Below the pieces are notes generated by a model. It did not search any database. It had not been told where the DNA came from and saw only the letters and a program-made list of their open reading frames with translations. A program made the position numbers and the translations under genes. A DNA stretch of 64,000 nucleotides from an uncultured Clostridia bacterium (GTDB lineage Bacteria > Bacillota > Clostridia > Christensenellales > Aristaeellaceae). Positions 23,427-32,147 of this stretch are shown here, one piece after another (the stretch's first letter is position 1; each line of letters starts with the position of its first letter). The DNA lies in assembly GCA_937894675.1 (NCBI GenBank), contig CALCQO010000004.1:124001-188000 (forward strand). The letters are read 5' to 3'.

Positions 23427-26400
23427 ATGAAATCACCCTCCCTCCCCACCATCCACCAGGCGCAGGAGCGCCGCAGCAAGCTGACCCTCGGCCTGCTGAT
23501 GCTGCTTTCCGCCGCGCTGATTGTTCTGGGCGTAGGCGGCATCCAGGCCCTTGGCCGCTCCGGCTATGATGAAGCCCGGGGCTTCGCCTTTGTGCGGCAA
23601 GCGGGACAGATTACCCAAAGCCAGGCCGCCCAGGACAAAGCCCTGTTTGACGCCCTGCCCAAGGAAGCCCAGGCGCGGGTGGAAACGGGCATGGATAACG
23701 CCATCCGCAGCCTGTGGCAGCGGGTGCGCTACGCCGGGGAAACCCTGCAGGATTTTTCCCGCATGGAGCCCGCCCGGCGGACAAGCGCGCTGCAATCCCT
23801 GCTGAAGGAAACCCAGGATGAAGGCCTGCGCGAGGGCATCAGCCACGCGGCGCAGGCGCTGAGCCTGGCAAACGCCGGCATGGGGTCTGACGGCCTGCCC
23901 GCCTATGAAAAACTGCTGGACAGCGTAGCGGAGCTGCTGCCCCAGGCCCAGGCCCAGGATGTGCGCGGCCGACTGCAGCAGATGAAGCAGGATAGCGCCC
24001 AGGCCGTGCAGGCGGACATCGCCCACCGGGCCCAGCAATTGTTTGAGGAAGCCGTGGCCGAGCGGCGCCTGTCCCGCTTTGTGGACGGGGGCGCCGGCCT
24101 TGTGCCTGTCGCCAAAGCCCTTTTTATGGAGCTGGACGCCACCGCCCCCCAAGCGGATATGACAAAGGCCTTTGAACTGCTCCAGCAGGTGCCCCGTCAG
24201 CCGGAAGCCTACGAGGCGCTGTTTGGTAAGCCGCCCCGGGAGGGCATCCCCCAGGTGCTGGCCTTGCTGGATTTGAAGGAAATCGCCGGGGCGCGCCTGG
24301 TGGCCTTTAATAAGGAGCTCTATGCCCTGTTAAAGGACAACCATCCCCAGATTGACAGCGTGGATCATCTGCCCCTGCTGGCCCTGCAGGCGGAGGCCAT
24401 GACGGCGGAATTTGGCGATGTGCTGACCCACCAGGCGGATTTGCTGTCCGCCCAGGCCTGGAACGAGCGCCTCACCCCCTTGCTTAAGGAGGCGGTGGAA
24501 GCCGCCCTGCCCAACGCGCCGGAAAAGGAAAAGGCCATGCTGGAATCCCTGTCCCAGGTGCTGGGGGGCGAGGACATCGCCCAGCTGGAAGACAATTTGG
24601 CCGCGCAGCTGATTGCCCAGCGGGACGCGGAAACGCTGGCCAGCATTGACGGGTATGTAAAAAACCTGGCGCCGGAAAAGGCGGTGCAGACCAAGCTGCA
24701 GCTGCTGACAGCGCTGTACAATTTTGAAGCCCCCCGCCTTTCCTCCGCTGCCCAGAAAGCCCTGGCCGCCCTGAACGACAGCCAGCGATTGGCGGTACGC
24801 CAGCAGCTGCTGGCCGCCAGCGGCGACCCTACCGCGCCTCTGCCCGAGGTAGCTAACGAGGTATTAACCGATGGTGAACTGTCCCGGGAGGAGCAGTTGC
24901 TGCACCTGTTCCTGGCTGCCAGAGACCATTCCGGCCACTTAATCAGCGAAGCCGCCGACACCGGGCTGCGCCTGGCCATCCGCCAGAACGGTCCCCGGGT
25001 GCGCGCGGCGCAGAACATTGCCCAGGGCGGCGGCAACGCCTTTTTCCAGGCCGTCAACAGCCAGGGCAAGGTGCTGACTTTGCTTGGCGCCCTGCTGCTG
25101 ATTGACGCGCTGCTGCTGTTCTTCCTGATGCTGTCCGGGCGGGACTGGCGTTTCGATGTGAAATGGCTGCTGATCCTGCTGATTGTGGACTTTATGCTGG
25201 TGTTCCAGATTCTGCCCCTTGGGTACCTGCTGTTCAAGGCCATCATGCCCGAGGGCAGCCTGTCCTTTGTTACCTTTGGGCGGCTGTTCAGCTACAAGAT
25301 GAACCGCAGCGCCCTGATCAACACCATTGTGGGCGGCCTGGCCGCCATGGTGCTGGGCACCCTGCTGGCCTTCCCCCTGGCGTGGATGGTAGGGCGCACC
25401 AACATGTACGGCAAGAAGTTCTTCCGCGCCCTGTTTGTGGTGACCTATATGGTGCCCCCCTATGTGGGCGCCATGGCGTGGCTGCGGCTGCTGAACCCCA
25501 ATGTGGGCACCATCAACGTGCTGCTGCGCAATTTGTTCGGCATCACCGCCGCCGCCGGGCCCATCAATGTGTATTCCCTGGGCGGGCTGGTCTGGGTGCT
25601 GACCACCTTCTACTACCCCTACGCCTTCATCACCATTTCCCGCGCCATGGAAAAGATGGATCCCTCTTTGGAGGAGGCTTCCCGCATCTCCGGCGCGTCC
25701 CCCTTTATCACCCTGATGCGGGTCACCCTGCCCATCATGACTCCCTCGCTGATCGCTGGCGCTTTGCTGGTGTTTGTCAGCGCCGCCAGCTGCTACGGCA
25801 TCCCCTCCATCATCGGCGCGCCGGGTCGGGTGCACACGGTTACCACCCGCATCATCGAGTATTACGGCCGGGGCACCCAGGGCCTGAACGACGCCACCGG
25901 GCTGGCCGTCTTCCTGATGGCGCTGGCCATCCTGATTCTCTACCTGTCGGACTTTGTGGTGGCGAAGAAACAGTACATCACCGTGTCGGGCAAGTCCACC
26001 CGGCCCAACATCGTGGATCTGCGCGCCTGGCGGTGGCCGCTGACCATCCTGGTGGCCCTGTTCGCCGTGCTGGTGGTGCTGGTGCCCTTCACCACCATCC
26101 TAACCACCAGCCTGAAGATTGACGTGGGCAAGCCCCTGATGGCGGAAGGAAACTTTACCTTCTCCCAGTGGACCACCATCTTCTCCCGCTCGGAAACCAT
26201 GGACTCGCTGAAAAACAGCCTGATATACGCCTCGGTAGCCGCTACGGTGGGCATTCTGGTAGCCATCACCATGAGCTATCTGATGCAGCGCACCCGCATC
26301 AAGGGGCGCAAGCTGCCCGACTTCCTGATTACCCTGGGCTCGGGCTCCCCCTCGGTGGTGATCGCCCTGGGCCTGATTATGACCATGCAGGGGCGCTTTG

Positions 26401-26816
26401 GGGTAAATATCTACAACACCGCCTACATCATCATCGTGGCGTACCTGATTAAGTACATGATGATGGGTATGCGCACGGTAACCAGCGCCATCAGCCAAAT
26501 TCATATCTCCCTGGAGGAATCCTCCCAGGTATCGGGGGCTTCCTGGCTGGTCACCATGCGCAAGGTAACGGGGCCGCTGATTTTCCCCTCCATCGCCGCG
26601 GGCTGGTTCCTGATTTTTATCCCCTGCTTCTACGAGCTGTCCATGACCACCCTCTTATATTCCAACACCACCAAGACCATCGGCTTCCAGCTGTACGAGT
26701 ACTGGACCTATACCAGCCAGCCCCAAGCCAGCGCCATGGCCTTTGGCATCCTGCTGATTGTTATCTTCATCAATCAGCTGTTCAACCGCCTGACCAAGGG
26801 CGAGTTTACCATTTGA
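23427..26816 (+). CDS. Giant fused ABC permease with a ~500-residue inserted helical domain
   Basis: A 1129-residue protein. One N-terminal helix (LTLGLLMLLSAALIVLGVGG) is followed by about 500 polar, Ala/Gln/Leu-rich, predicted helical residues. Two helices come next (about 549-605), then two complete binding-protein-dependent permease domains in one chain. EAA loops are at about 749 (EASRISGASPFITLMRVTLP) and 1030 (EESSQVSGASWLVTMRKVTG). The tandem permease is typical of FbpB/AfuB iron and polyamine-like systems; the inserted domain is not, and by topology it should face outward. The start at 23427 has an AGAGG site; upstream reading overlaps the binding-protein gene. Confidence 0.9.
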   Translation: MKSPSLPTIHQAQERRSKLTLGLLMLLSAALIVLGVGGIQALGRSGYDEARGFAFVRQAGQITQSQAAQDKALFDALPKEAQARVETGMDNAIRSLWQRVRYAGETLQDFSRMEPARRTSALQSLLKETQDEGLREGISHAAQALSLANAGMGSDGLPAYEKLLDSVAELLPQAQAQDVRGRLQQMKQDSAQAVQADIAHRAQQLFEEAVAERRLSRFVDGGAGLVPVAKALFMELDATAPQADMTKAFELLQQVPRQPEAYEALFGKPPREGIPQVLALLDLKEIAGARLVAFNKELYALLKDNHPQIDSVDHLPLLALQAEAMTAEFGDVLTHQADLLSAQAWNERLTPLLKEAVEAALPNAPEKEKAMLESLSQVLGGEDIAQLEDNLAAQLIAQRDAETLASIDGYVKNLAPEKAVQTKLQLLTALYNFEAPRLSSAAQKALAALNDSQRLAVRQQLLAASGDPTAPLPEVANEVLTDGELSREEQLLHLFLAARDHSGHLISEAADTGLRLAIRQNGPRVRAAQNIAQGGGNAFFQAVNSQGKVLTLLGALLLIDALLLFFLMLSGRDWRFDVKWLLILLIVDFMLVFQILPLGYLLFKAIMPEGSLSFVTFGRLFSYKMNRSALINTIVGGLAAMVLGTLLAFPLAWMVGRTNMYGKKFFRALFVVTYMVPPYVGAMAWLRLLNPNVGTINVLLRNLFGITAAAGPINVYSLGGLVWVLTTFYYPYAFITISRAMEKMDPSLEEASRISGASPFITLMRVTLPIMTPSLIAGALLVFVSAASCYGIPSIIGAPGRVHTVTTRIIEYYGRGTQGLNDATGLAVFLMALAILILYLSDFVVAKKQYITVSGKSTRPNIVDLRAWRWPLTILVALFAVLVVLVPFTTILTTSLKIDVGKPLMAEGNFTFSQWTTIFSRSETMDSLKNSLIYASVAATVGILVAITMSYLMQRTRIKGRKLPDFLITLGSGSPSVVIALGLIMTMQGRFGVNIYNTAYIIIVAYLIKYMMMGMRTVTSAISQIHISLEESSQVSGASWLVTMRKVTGPLIFPSIAAGWFLIFIPCFYELSMTTLLYSNTTKTIGFQLYEYWTYTSQPQASAMAFGILLIVIFINQLFNRLTKGEFTI

Positions 26817-26831
26817 TTGAGGAGCGATACC

Positions 26832-27905
26832 ATGTCAAGCGTAACCATCCGCAATGTCACCAAATCCTTCGGCAGCAACCTGATTCTCAGCCAGTTTAAC
26901 GAAAAGTTCCAGGACGGGGAGTTTGTCACCCTCCTGGGCCCGTCGGGCTGCGGCAAAACCACCATGCTGCGCATGATTGCCGGCTTTGAAAAGCCCACCA
27001 CCGGGGAAATCTTCATCGACGACACCCTGGTGTCCTCGGACAAGGTGTTCCTGCCGCCCGAAAAGCGGGGGGTGGGCATGGTGTTCCAGAGCTACGCCGT
27101 GTGGCCGCATATGGATGTATTCCACAATGTGGCCTATCCCCTGACCATCGCCAAGGTGGACAAGGCCTCCATCGCCAAAAGGGTGGCCCATGTGCTGGAC
27201 ATCGTGCACCTGACCCAGTACGCCCAGCGCTACCCCAACCAGCTCTCCGGCGGCCAGCAGCAGCGCGTCGCCCTGGCCCGGGCTTTGGTGGCAGAGCCCA
27301 AGCTATTGCTGCTGGACGAGCCGCTGAGCAACCTGGATGCCAAGCTGCGCGAATCCATGCGCTTTGAAATCAAGGAAATCCAGCGCAACCTGGGCATCAC
27401 CGTGGTGTATGTGACCCACGACCAGACGGAAGCCATGGCCATGAGCGACCGGGTGTTCCTGATCAACCGCGGGGTGGTGCAGCAGCAGGGCAGCCCGGAA
27501 GAAATCTACCGCCAGCCCGTTAACCAGTTTGTGGCGGACTTCCTGGGCAAGGTGGACTTCTTAAAGGGCGTGGCGGAAAACGGCGTCATCCGCTTGAACA
27601 ACACCGATGTGTCCCTGCCCTACACCGGGGATAAGAGGGGCAATGTGGAGGTCGCCATCCGCCCCGAGAACATCACCATGACCAAGGAAGGCAGCGGCAT
27701 CCAGGGCACCATCGCCGCCGGCTACTACCTGGGCGACGCCAGCGACTACCGGGTGACGGTGGGGGGCATCTCCCTGCGGGTCATCACCGAAGGCCGCGCC
27801 TACCGCAGCTTTGTCCCCGGCGACAAGGTGTTTCTGACCCTGTCCGACTTTATCGTGTACGACGATGACGGGTCGCTGGAGGAGCAGCTGAAGATACAGA
27901 CCTGA
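26832..27905 (+). CDS. ABC transporter ATP-binding protein (PotA/FbpC type)
   Basis: A 357-residue ATPase. It has Walker A GPSGCGKTT, the Q-loop segment FQSYAVWPHMDVF, the signature LSGGQQQRVALARAL, Walker B LLLLDEPLSNLD and the switch histidine in VTHDQTEA. A C-terminal TOBE-type regulatory domain (about 240-357) follows. It powers import through the giant permease. ATG 26832 lies after GAGGAGCGAT; the gene starts 15 bp from the permease stop. Confidence 0.93.
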   Translation: MSSVTIRNVTKSFGSNLILSQFNEKFQDGEFVTLLGPSGCGKTTMLRMIAGFEKPTTGEIFIDDTLVSSDKVFLPPEKRGVGMVFQSYAVWPHMDVFHNVAYPLTIAKVDKASIAKRVAHVLDIVHLTQYAQRYPNQLSGGQQQRVALARALVAEPKLLLLDEPLSNLDAKLRESMRFEIKEIQRNLGITVVYVTHDQTEAMAMSDRVFLINRGVVQQQGSPEEIYRQPVNQFVADFLGKVDFLKGVAENGVIRLNNTDVSLPYTGDKRGNVEVAIRPENITMTKEGSGIQGTIAAGYYLGDASDYRVTVGGISLRVITEGRAYRSFVPGDKVFLTLSDFIVYDDDGSLEEQLKIQT

Positions 27906-27928
27906 CAGCCCTTCATTTTCCCCATGTT

Positions 27929-27965
27929 AAAACCCCTTGACTGCTTTCCGCAATCAAGGGGTTTT
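27929..27965 (+). terminator. Rho-independent terminator of the ABC operon
   Basis: AAAACCCCTTGA pairs with TCAAGGGGTTTT. The A and T flanks let it work in both directions, so it can also stop transcription of the tRNA gene on the other strand. Confidence 0.85.
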
Positions 27966-27968
27966 GCT

Positions 27969-28045
27969 TGGTGGGATTAACTGGGCTCGAACCAGTGACC
28001 CCCACGATGTCAACGTGGTACTCTAGCCAACTGAGCTATAATCCC
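27969..28045 (-). tRNA. tRNA-Val (anticodon GAC)
   Basis: On the minus strand, acceptor stem GGGATTA pairs with TAATCCC. The D-arm is AGCTCAGTTGGCTAGAGT. The anticodon stem CCACG/CGTGG holds loop TTGACAT, so the anticodon is GAC (reads GUC/GUU). The T-loop is GGTTCGAGC. The discriminator A and CCA end are encoded (27972-27969). Confidence 0.95.
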
Positions 28046-28152
28046 GGGTGCGAAGGTTATATTACCATAGTTTCGGGATGGATGCAAGTATTTTTCCATC
28101 TACCGGTATCGTCCCGCAGCCTGGGATATATTCGCGCGCGGCGCGAGGATTA

Positions 28153-29634
28153 TTATTTATGGTAGAGCTTTCTGGTCTGGTAGTGGGGCTCGCTGGTGAG
28201 GTTGACGCCCAGGCGGCGGAAGATGTTCTCATCCACCTGGGAGAGGATGACGGAGGTATGCACCTCGCAGCCCTTTAGGTTGGGCAGTTGATCCATGGCC
28301 TTGCGGGCAGCCTGGCTGGAGGCGGCGGTGATGGACAGCGCCACCAGGATTTCGTCGCTGTGCAGGCGGGGGTTGTTATTGCCCAGGTAGTCGCATTTCA
28401 GGCTCTGCACGGGGCCGATGACCTCCGGCGGGATCAGTTTTTCCGCCTTGGGGATGCCCGCCAGGTGCTTTAAGGCGTTCAGGATGAGGGCCGCGGAAGC
28501 GCCCAGCAACTCGCTTGTTTTGGAGGTGATGACCGTGCCGTCGGACAATTGAATAGCGGCTGCGGGCGCGCCTGTCTGCTGGGCGCGCTTGCGGGCGGCG
28601 GCCAGCACGGGGCGGTCGTCATCCGTCAGTTCCAGTTGCTGCATGATCAGGCGCAGTTTGGCTACCAGCTCTTCCCCCGCCAGGCCCCGGCGCTGATCGC
28701 ACAGGGCGCTGTACAGGCGGCGGATAACCTCCTGCTTGGCGGCCATGCTGCACACCTTTTCATCGATGATGGCCTCCGCCACCATGTTGACCCCCATGTC
28801 CGTGGGGGATTTATAGGGGGACTTGCCCCAGATGCGCTCGAAAATGGCGTTGAGGATGGGGAACACCTCGATGTCCCGGTTGTAGTTGACGGCCTGCACA
28901 TTGTAGGCTTCCAGGTGGAAGGGATCCAGCATGTTCACATCGCCCAGATCCACCGTGGCAGCCTCGTAGGCCATGTTGATGGGGTGGCGCAGGGGCAGGT
29001 TCCAGGTGGGGAATGTCTCGAACTTGGCGTAGCCCGCCTTGACGCCCCGCTGATGCTCCTGAAACAGTTGGCTCAAGCATACCGCCATTTTGCCCGAGCC
29101 CGGCCCCGGGGCGGTAACCAGCACCAGGGGCCGCTCCGTCTCGATAAACTCGTTCTTGCCGTAGCCCTTTTCACTGACCACCAGGGAAATATCCGAAGGA
29201 TAGCCGGGGATGGGGTAGTGCAGGTACACCTTGACCCCCTGGGCGCGCAGGCGCTTTCTGAACTGGTTGGCGTGCTGCTGCCCGGCGTACTGGGTGATGA
29301 CCACACTGCCCACATACAAATCGCTGGCGCGGAAGGCGTCAATCAGGCGCAGGACATCCATGTCGTAAGTGATGCCCAAATCGCCCCGTACCTTGTTTTT
29401 CTCGATGTCATCGGCGTTGATGGCCACGATGATTTCAGCCTGATCCTTCATTTTCAGCAGCATGGCGATTTTGGAGTCCGGCTTGAAGCCGGGCAGCACG
29501 CGGGACGCGTGGAAATCGTCAAATAGTTTGCCGCCTAATTCCAGGTACAGTTTACCGCCGAACTTGCGGATGCGTTTTTTAATCTGGGCGGACTGAAGGG
29601 CTGTGTACTTGTCATGGTCAAAGCCGATTTTCAT
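28153..29634 (-). CDS. DUF1846 family protein
   Basis: A 493-residue cytoplasmic protein starting MKIGFDHDKYTALQSAQIKK, with the family core GGKLYLELGGKLFDDFHASRVLPGF. A nucleotide-binding-like segment VTAPGPGSGKMAVCLSQLFQ follows, then DMGVNMVAEAI. The length is typical of DUF1846, a conserved family in Firmicutes without a settled function. It has its own promoter at 29717-29745. No operon partner is evident. Confidence 0.9.
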   Translation of the reverse strand: MKIGFDHDKYTALQSAQIKKRIRKFGGKLYLELGGKLFDDFHASRVLPGFKPDSKIAMLLKMKDQAEIIVAINADDIEKNKVRGDLGITYDMDVLRLIDAFRASDLYVGSVVITQYAGQQHANQFRKRLRAQGVKVYLHYPIPGYPSDISLVVSEKGYGKNEFIETERPLVLVTAPGPGSGKMAVCLSQLFQEHQRGVKAGYAKFETFPTWNLPLRHPINMAYEAATVDLGDVNMLDPFHLEAYNVQAVNYNRDIEVFPILNAIFERIWGKSPYKSPTDMGVNMVAEAIIDEKVCSMAAKQEVIRRLYSALCDQRRGLAGEELVAKLRLIMQQLELTDDDRPVLAAARKRAQQTGAPAAAIQLSDGTVITSKTSELLGASAALILNALKHLAGIPKAEKLIPPEVIGPVQSLKCDYLGNNNPRLHSDEILVALSITAASSQAARKAMDQLPNLKGCEVHTSVILSQVDENIFRRLGVNLTSEPHYQTRKLYHK

Positions 29635-29716
29635 GGTTCCCTCCCTCTGTCATTCGTAATGAAGCCGCTGTTCTATGTGGATAGAAGCGGCGCTTATGCG
29701 CATAAAAACCTTTCAC

Positions 29717-29745
29717 ATTCTACCCCCTCACCGGGTAAAACGCAA
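29717..29745 (-). promoter_or_regulatory. Promoter of the DUF1846 gene
   Basis: On the minus strand TTGCGT (29740-29745), 17 bp, TAGAAT (29717-29722), about 80 bp upstream of the start. Confidence 0.55.
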
Positions 29746-29768
29746 TGGATGGTGTGTTTCTCCGCTGT

Positions 29769-32147
29769 TTATTGATTGTCCGGCGGCTGGTTATTGTCAA
29801 GGAAATCGCCGAAAAAGCGGACGGTTTCCTCCTGGGTCAGCTGATAGGTCTGGGTAAAGTATTTAGGCATCAGCGCAGGACGGCGCTCCAGCATCCGGCG
29901 GAAATCATCCATGTTCTTTTCCCACCTGGCAAAGGGCACATTGGTCCATTTGGCGGTATGCAGTTCCATTAGAGGGGCGTAGGCCTGCTGCCATGTATCC
30001 AGCTCCGCCAATACATCCTGGGCCATGAAACGCTCGTACAGGATGCGCCCGGCCAATGTGAGAAACTCGTCCCGCATGGCAGGCACCCGCATGAGCGCCT
30101 GGAAAAACTCGCCGTAGAAGTGCTTGGTTTCCTGCCTGCCGTTGCCCCGGTAGAAGGTCATGGGCTCCAGCTGGGTGGACAGCATGGCCAGATCCAGGTC
30201 AAAGAGCATCAGCTTCCACTTGCCGCCGGGCACCTTGTAGTACCTGAGGTTGGATAAATCCCCGTTGCCGGTAATCATCTGAAAGGCCGTATGCACAAAC
30301 AGGCTGTTGACATCCAGCTGGGACAGCACATGGTCAAGGTTTTCCTGCACGCTCAAATCCTGGTTGCGGCAGAAGGAAGCCAGCGCCTCCAGCTCGTCCC
30401 GGCTGCCCTTAAGCTGGATGCCCCGGTTTTTTATGATGGCGATGTTGTCAATCACCTGCTGGTCGGTGATGCCCTCCCACTGGGCGATGGCGTCCTGGTT
30501 GGCGCGCTCCCGGATGCTCATGCAGCCCCAGTACGCGCCGTTGACATACACGCTGGCGGGGGCGCTGGCCAGGTACATGATGCCGTAGCCCCTGGACAGG
30601 TTGCACAAAAAGGCGTCCCGGATGCGGGTGCGGCCGTAGTCGGTGCCGCCGCCGCGCATGGTAAGGCACTGATACTCCGGATAAAAGCGGGTGGTAAAGG
30701 GGTTGAAGGCAAAGCTGCTTTCCCCATAGCCTGAGCGGGCGTAGAGGGAGAAGGTACGGGGCAGGTACACCAGGCTGGTGCCCCCGGTAAGGCGCACGCC
30801 GCACAATTGGTTCATCTGAACCTTGCCGTCCTTGAAATACTCGGCATTGGCACGAAACTCGGAGGATATGTTGTGGTTGCCCTGGGAGAAGATGCCGCTG
30901 GAGGTAAAGAAGGTGCTTGGGCTGCCCGTCAGGCACAGGGTGTATCCGGGCAGGGGCTCGTCAAACAAATAGGTATTGGTGGCCATGGGGCCGTCAATCA
31001 TGCCGTCTTGTAACGCCAGGGCGCGCACCGCCGTGTTCTGGCTGATGGCAAGGGGCTGGGTGTACTGGGGGGAGGCGGCGGTGGGCTCGGAGCCGTCCAG
31101 GGTGTAGTGGACCCGCGCGCCCAGGGGGGCGGACAGGGTTAACTGAAATTCTTCCTGCGCGTAGCCCCCCGGCCGGGAAAAGGTAACGGCGGGCAGACGT
31201 TTGGCATACCCTGTTTCAGGGTTGGGCTGCTGCATGGTGCTCTGGTCCAGGTACTGAAATGTGCCCTTCCCTTCGGGGCGGCCATAGGACACGCTGGCAT
31301 ACTGGCTGTCCCAGCTGAGGCGGTCGATGACCGTCTCGCCGTCGGAGAGCAGCAGGGCGCCGCCGGACTTTTCCAGGCGGAAAACGCTGTTGACATACAC
31401 ATTGCCCCCCTGCGCCTGTTCGGGGCTGCCGGTGCAGTAGACAATGGCTCTCGTCCCCGCGCGCAGCCGGGCGCCCTTGGGGAAAGCCCACCTTTTCAGG
31501 TCGGCGGCGTTGTCGCTCAGGTACAAACCCTCCAGCGCGACCTGGGCAGTGCCCGGGTTATACAATTCAACCCAGTCCCAGGGGGATTTCCCCCGGCCCA
31601 CATCGCCGTTGGCTGCCATGATTTCTGTAATCACCAGCCCCTTGGAAAGGGCGGTTTCATACTGGGCGTTCTCCGCCTGAGCCCTGGTCTGCTTCGTGTT
31701 TTCCTGCCCCGGGGTAGGGGCGAAGGTAACCGCATAGTCTTTGCCGTCCCACATGAGGGATGCGTCCTGGGGCAAATCCTGATAGGACAATTCCTGGCTT
31801 TGCCCCTCAGGAGAGGTAAGCGTCAGGGTTTCCCCCTCGCTCTTTAAACCAAAGCCCAGCGCTTCCTGGGTGAGTACCAGGTAGCCGCCGGGCGCGAGGG
31901 TGCCCGACAGCGCCGCAAGGCGCGGCACCGCGGGCACATCGGTCAGACCCCAGCCCGATAAATCCACTTCCTGGAGGCCGGGGTTATGCAGTTCAATCCA
32001 GTCGCTGAGGCTGCCCTCCACCGGGTGCAGGCGGTTGGCCGCCATCACCTCGCTGATGATAACAGCAGGCGCCGGCTGCTCCTTGGCCAACGCGCCAAGG
32101 GGCGTTAGGCACAATAGCAGCAGCGCGAGACAGCGCCTGCGCCCCAT
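29769..32147 (-). CDS. Secreted CotH-kinase-like protein with two lamin-tail domains
   Basis: A 792-residue exported protein with signal peptide MGRRRCLALLLLCLTPLGALA. In order: lamin-tail domain 1 (about 27-150, IISEVMAAN...DWIELHNPG), lamin-tail domain 2 (170-305, ITEIMAANGD...DWVELYNPG), a chitobiase C-terminal-like domain (318-397, VHYTLDGSEPT), then a CotH domain (about 430-740) with RLTGGTSLVYLPRTF and the acidic LFDLDLAML motif. CotH proteins can be spore-coat kinases, but this mix is also common in secreted surface proteins. The ATG overlaps the upstream stop (TGATG), so it is coupled to the double-SIS gene. Confidence 0.85.
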   Translation of the reverse strand: MGRRRCLALLLLCLTPLGALAKEQPAPAVIISEVMAANRLHPVEGSLSDWIELHNPGLQEVDLSGWGLTDVPAVPRLAALSGTLAPGGYLVLTQEALGFGLKSEGETLTLTSPEGQSQELSYQDLPQDASLMWDGKDYAVTFAPTPGQENTKQTRAQAENAQYETALSKGLVITEIMAANGDVGRGKSPWDWVELYNPGTAQVALEGLYLSDNAADLKRWAFPKGARLRAGTRAIVYCTGSPEQAQGGNVYVNSVFRLEKSGGALLLSDGETVIDRLSWDSQYASVSYGRPEGKGTFQYLDQSTMQQPNPETGYAKRLPAVTFSRPGGYAQEEFQLTLSAPLGARVHYTLDGSEPTAASPQYTQPLAISQNTAVRALALQDGMIDGPMATNTYLFDEPLPGYTLCLTGSPSTFFTSSGIFSQGNHNISSEFRANAEYFKDGKVQMNQLCGVRLTGGTSLVYLPRTFSLYARSGYGESSFAFNPFTTRFYPEYQCLTMRGGGTDYGRTRIRDAFLCNLSRGYGIMYLASAPASVYVNGAYWGCMSIRERANQDAIAQWEGITDQQVIDNIAIIKNRGIQLKGSRDELEALASFCRNQDLSVQENLDHVLSQLDVNSLFVHTAFQMITGNGDLSNLRYYKVPGGKWKLMLFDLDLAMLSTQLEPMTFYRGNGRQETKHFYGEFFQALMRVPAMRDEFLTLAGRILYERFMAQDVLAELDTWQQAYAPLMELHTAKWTNVPFARWEKNMDDFRRMLERRPALMPKYFTQTYQLTQEETVRFFGDFLDNNQPPDNQ

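Noticed and set aside
27968..28165. Plus-strand frame of 65 codons over the tRNA gene
   Set aside because: It is the well-known spurious reading antisense to a tRNA; the tRNA-Val cloverleaf on the minus strand explains the sequence.
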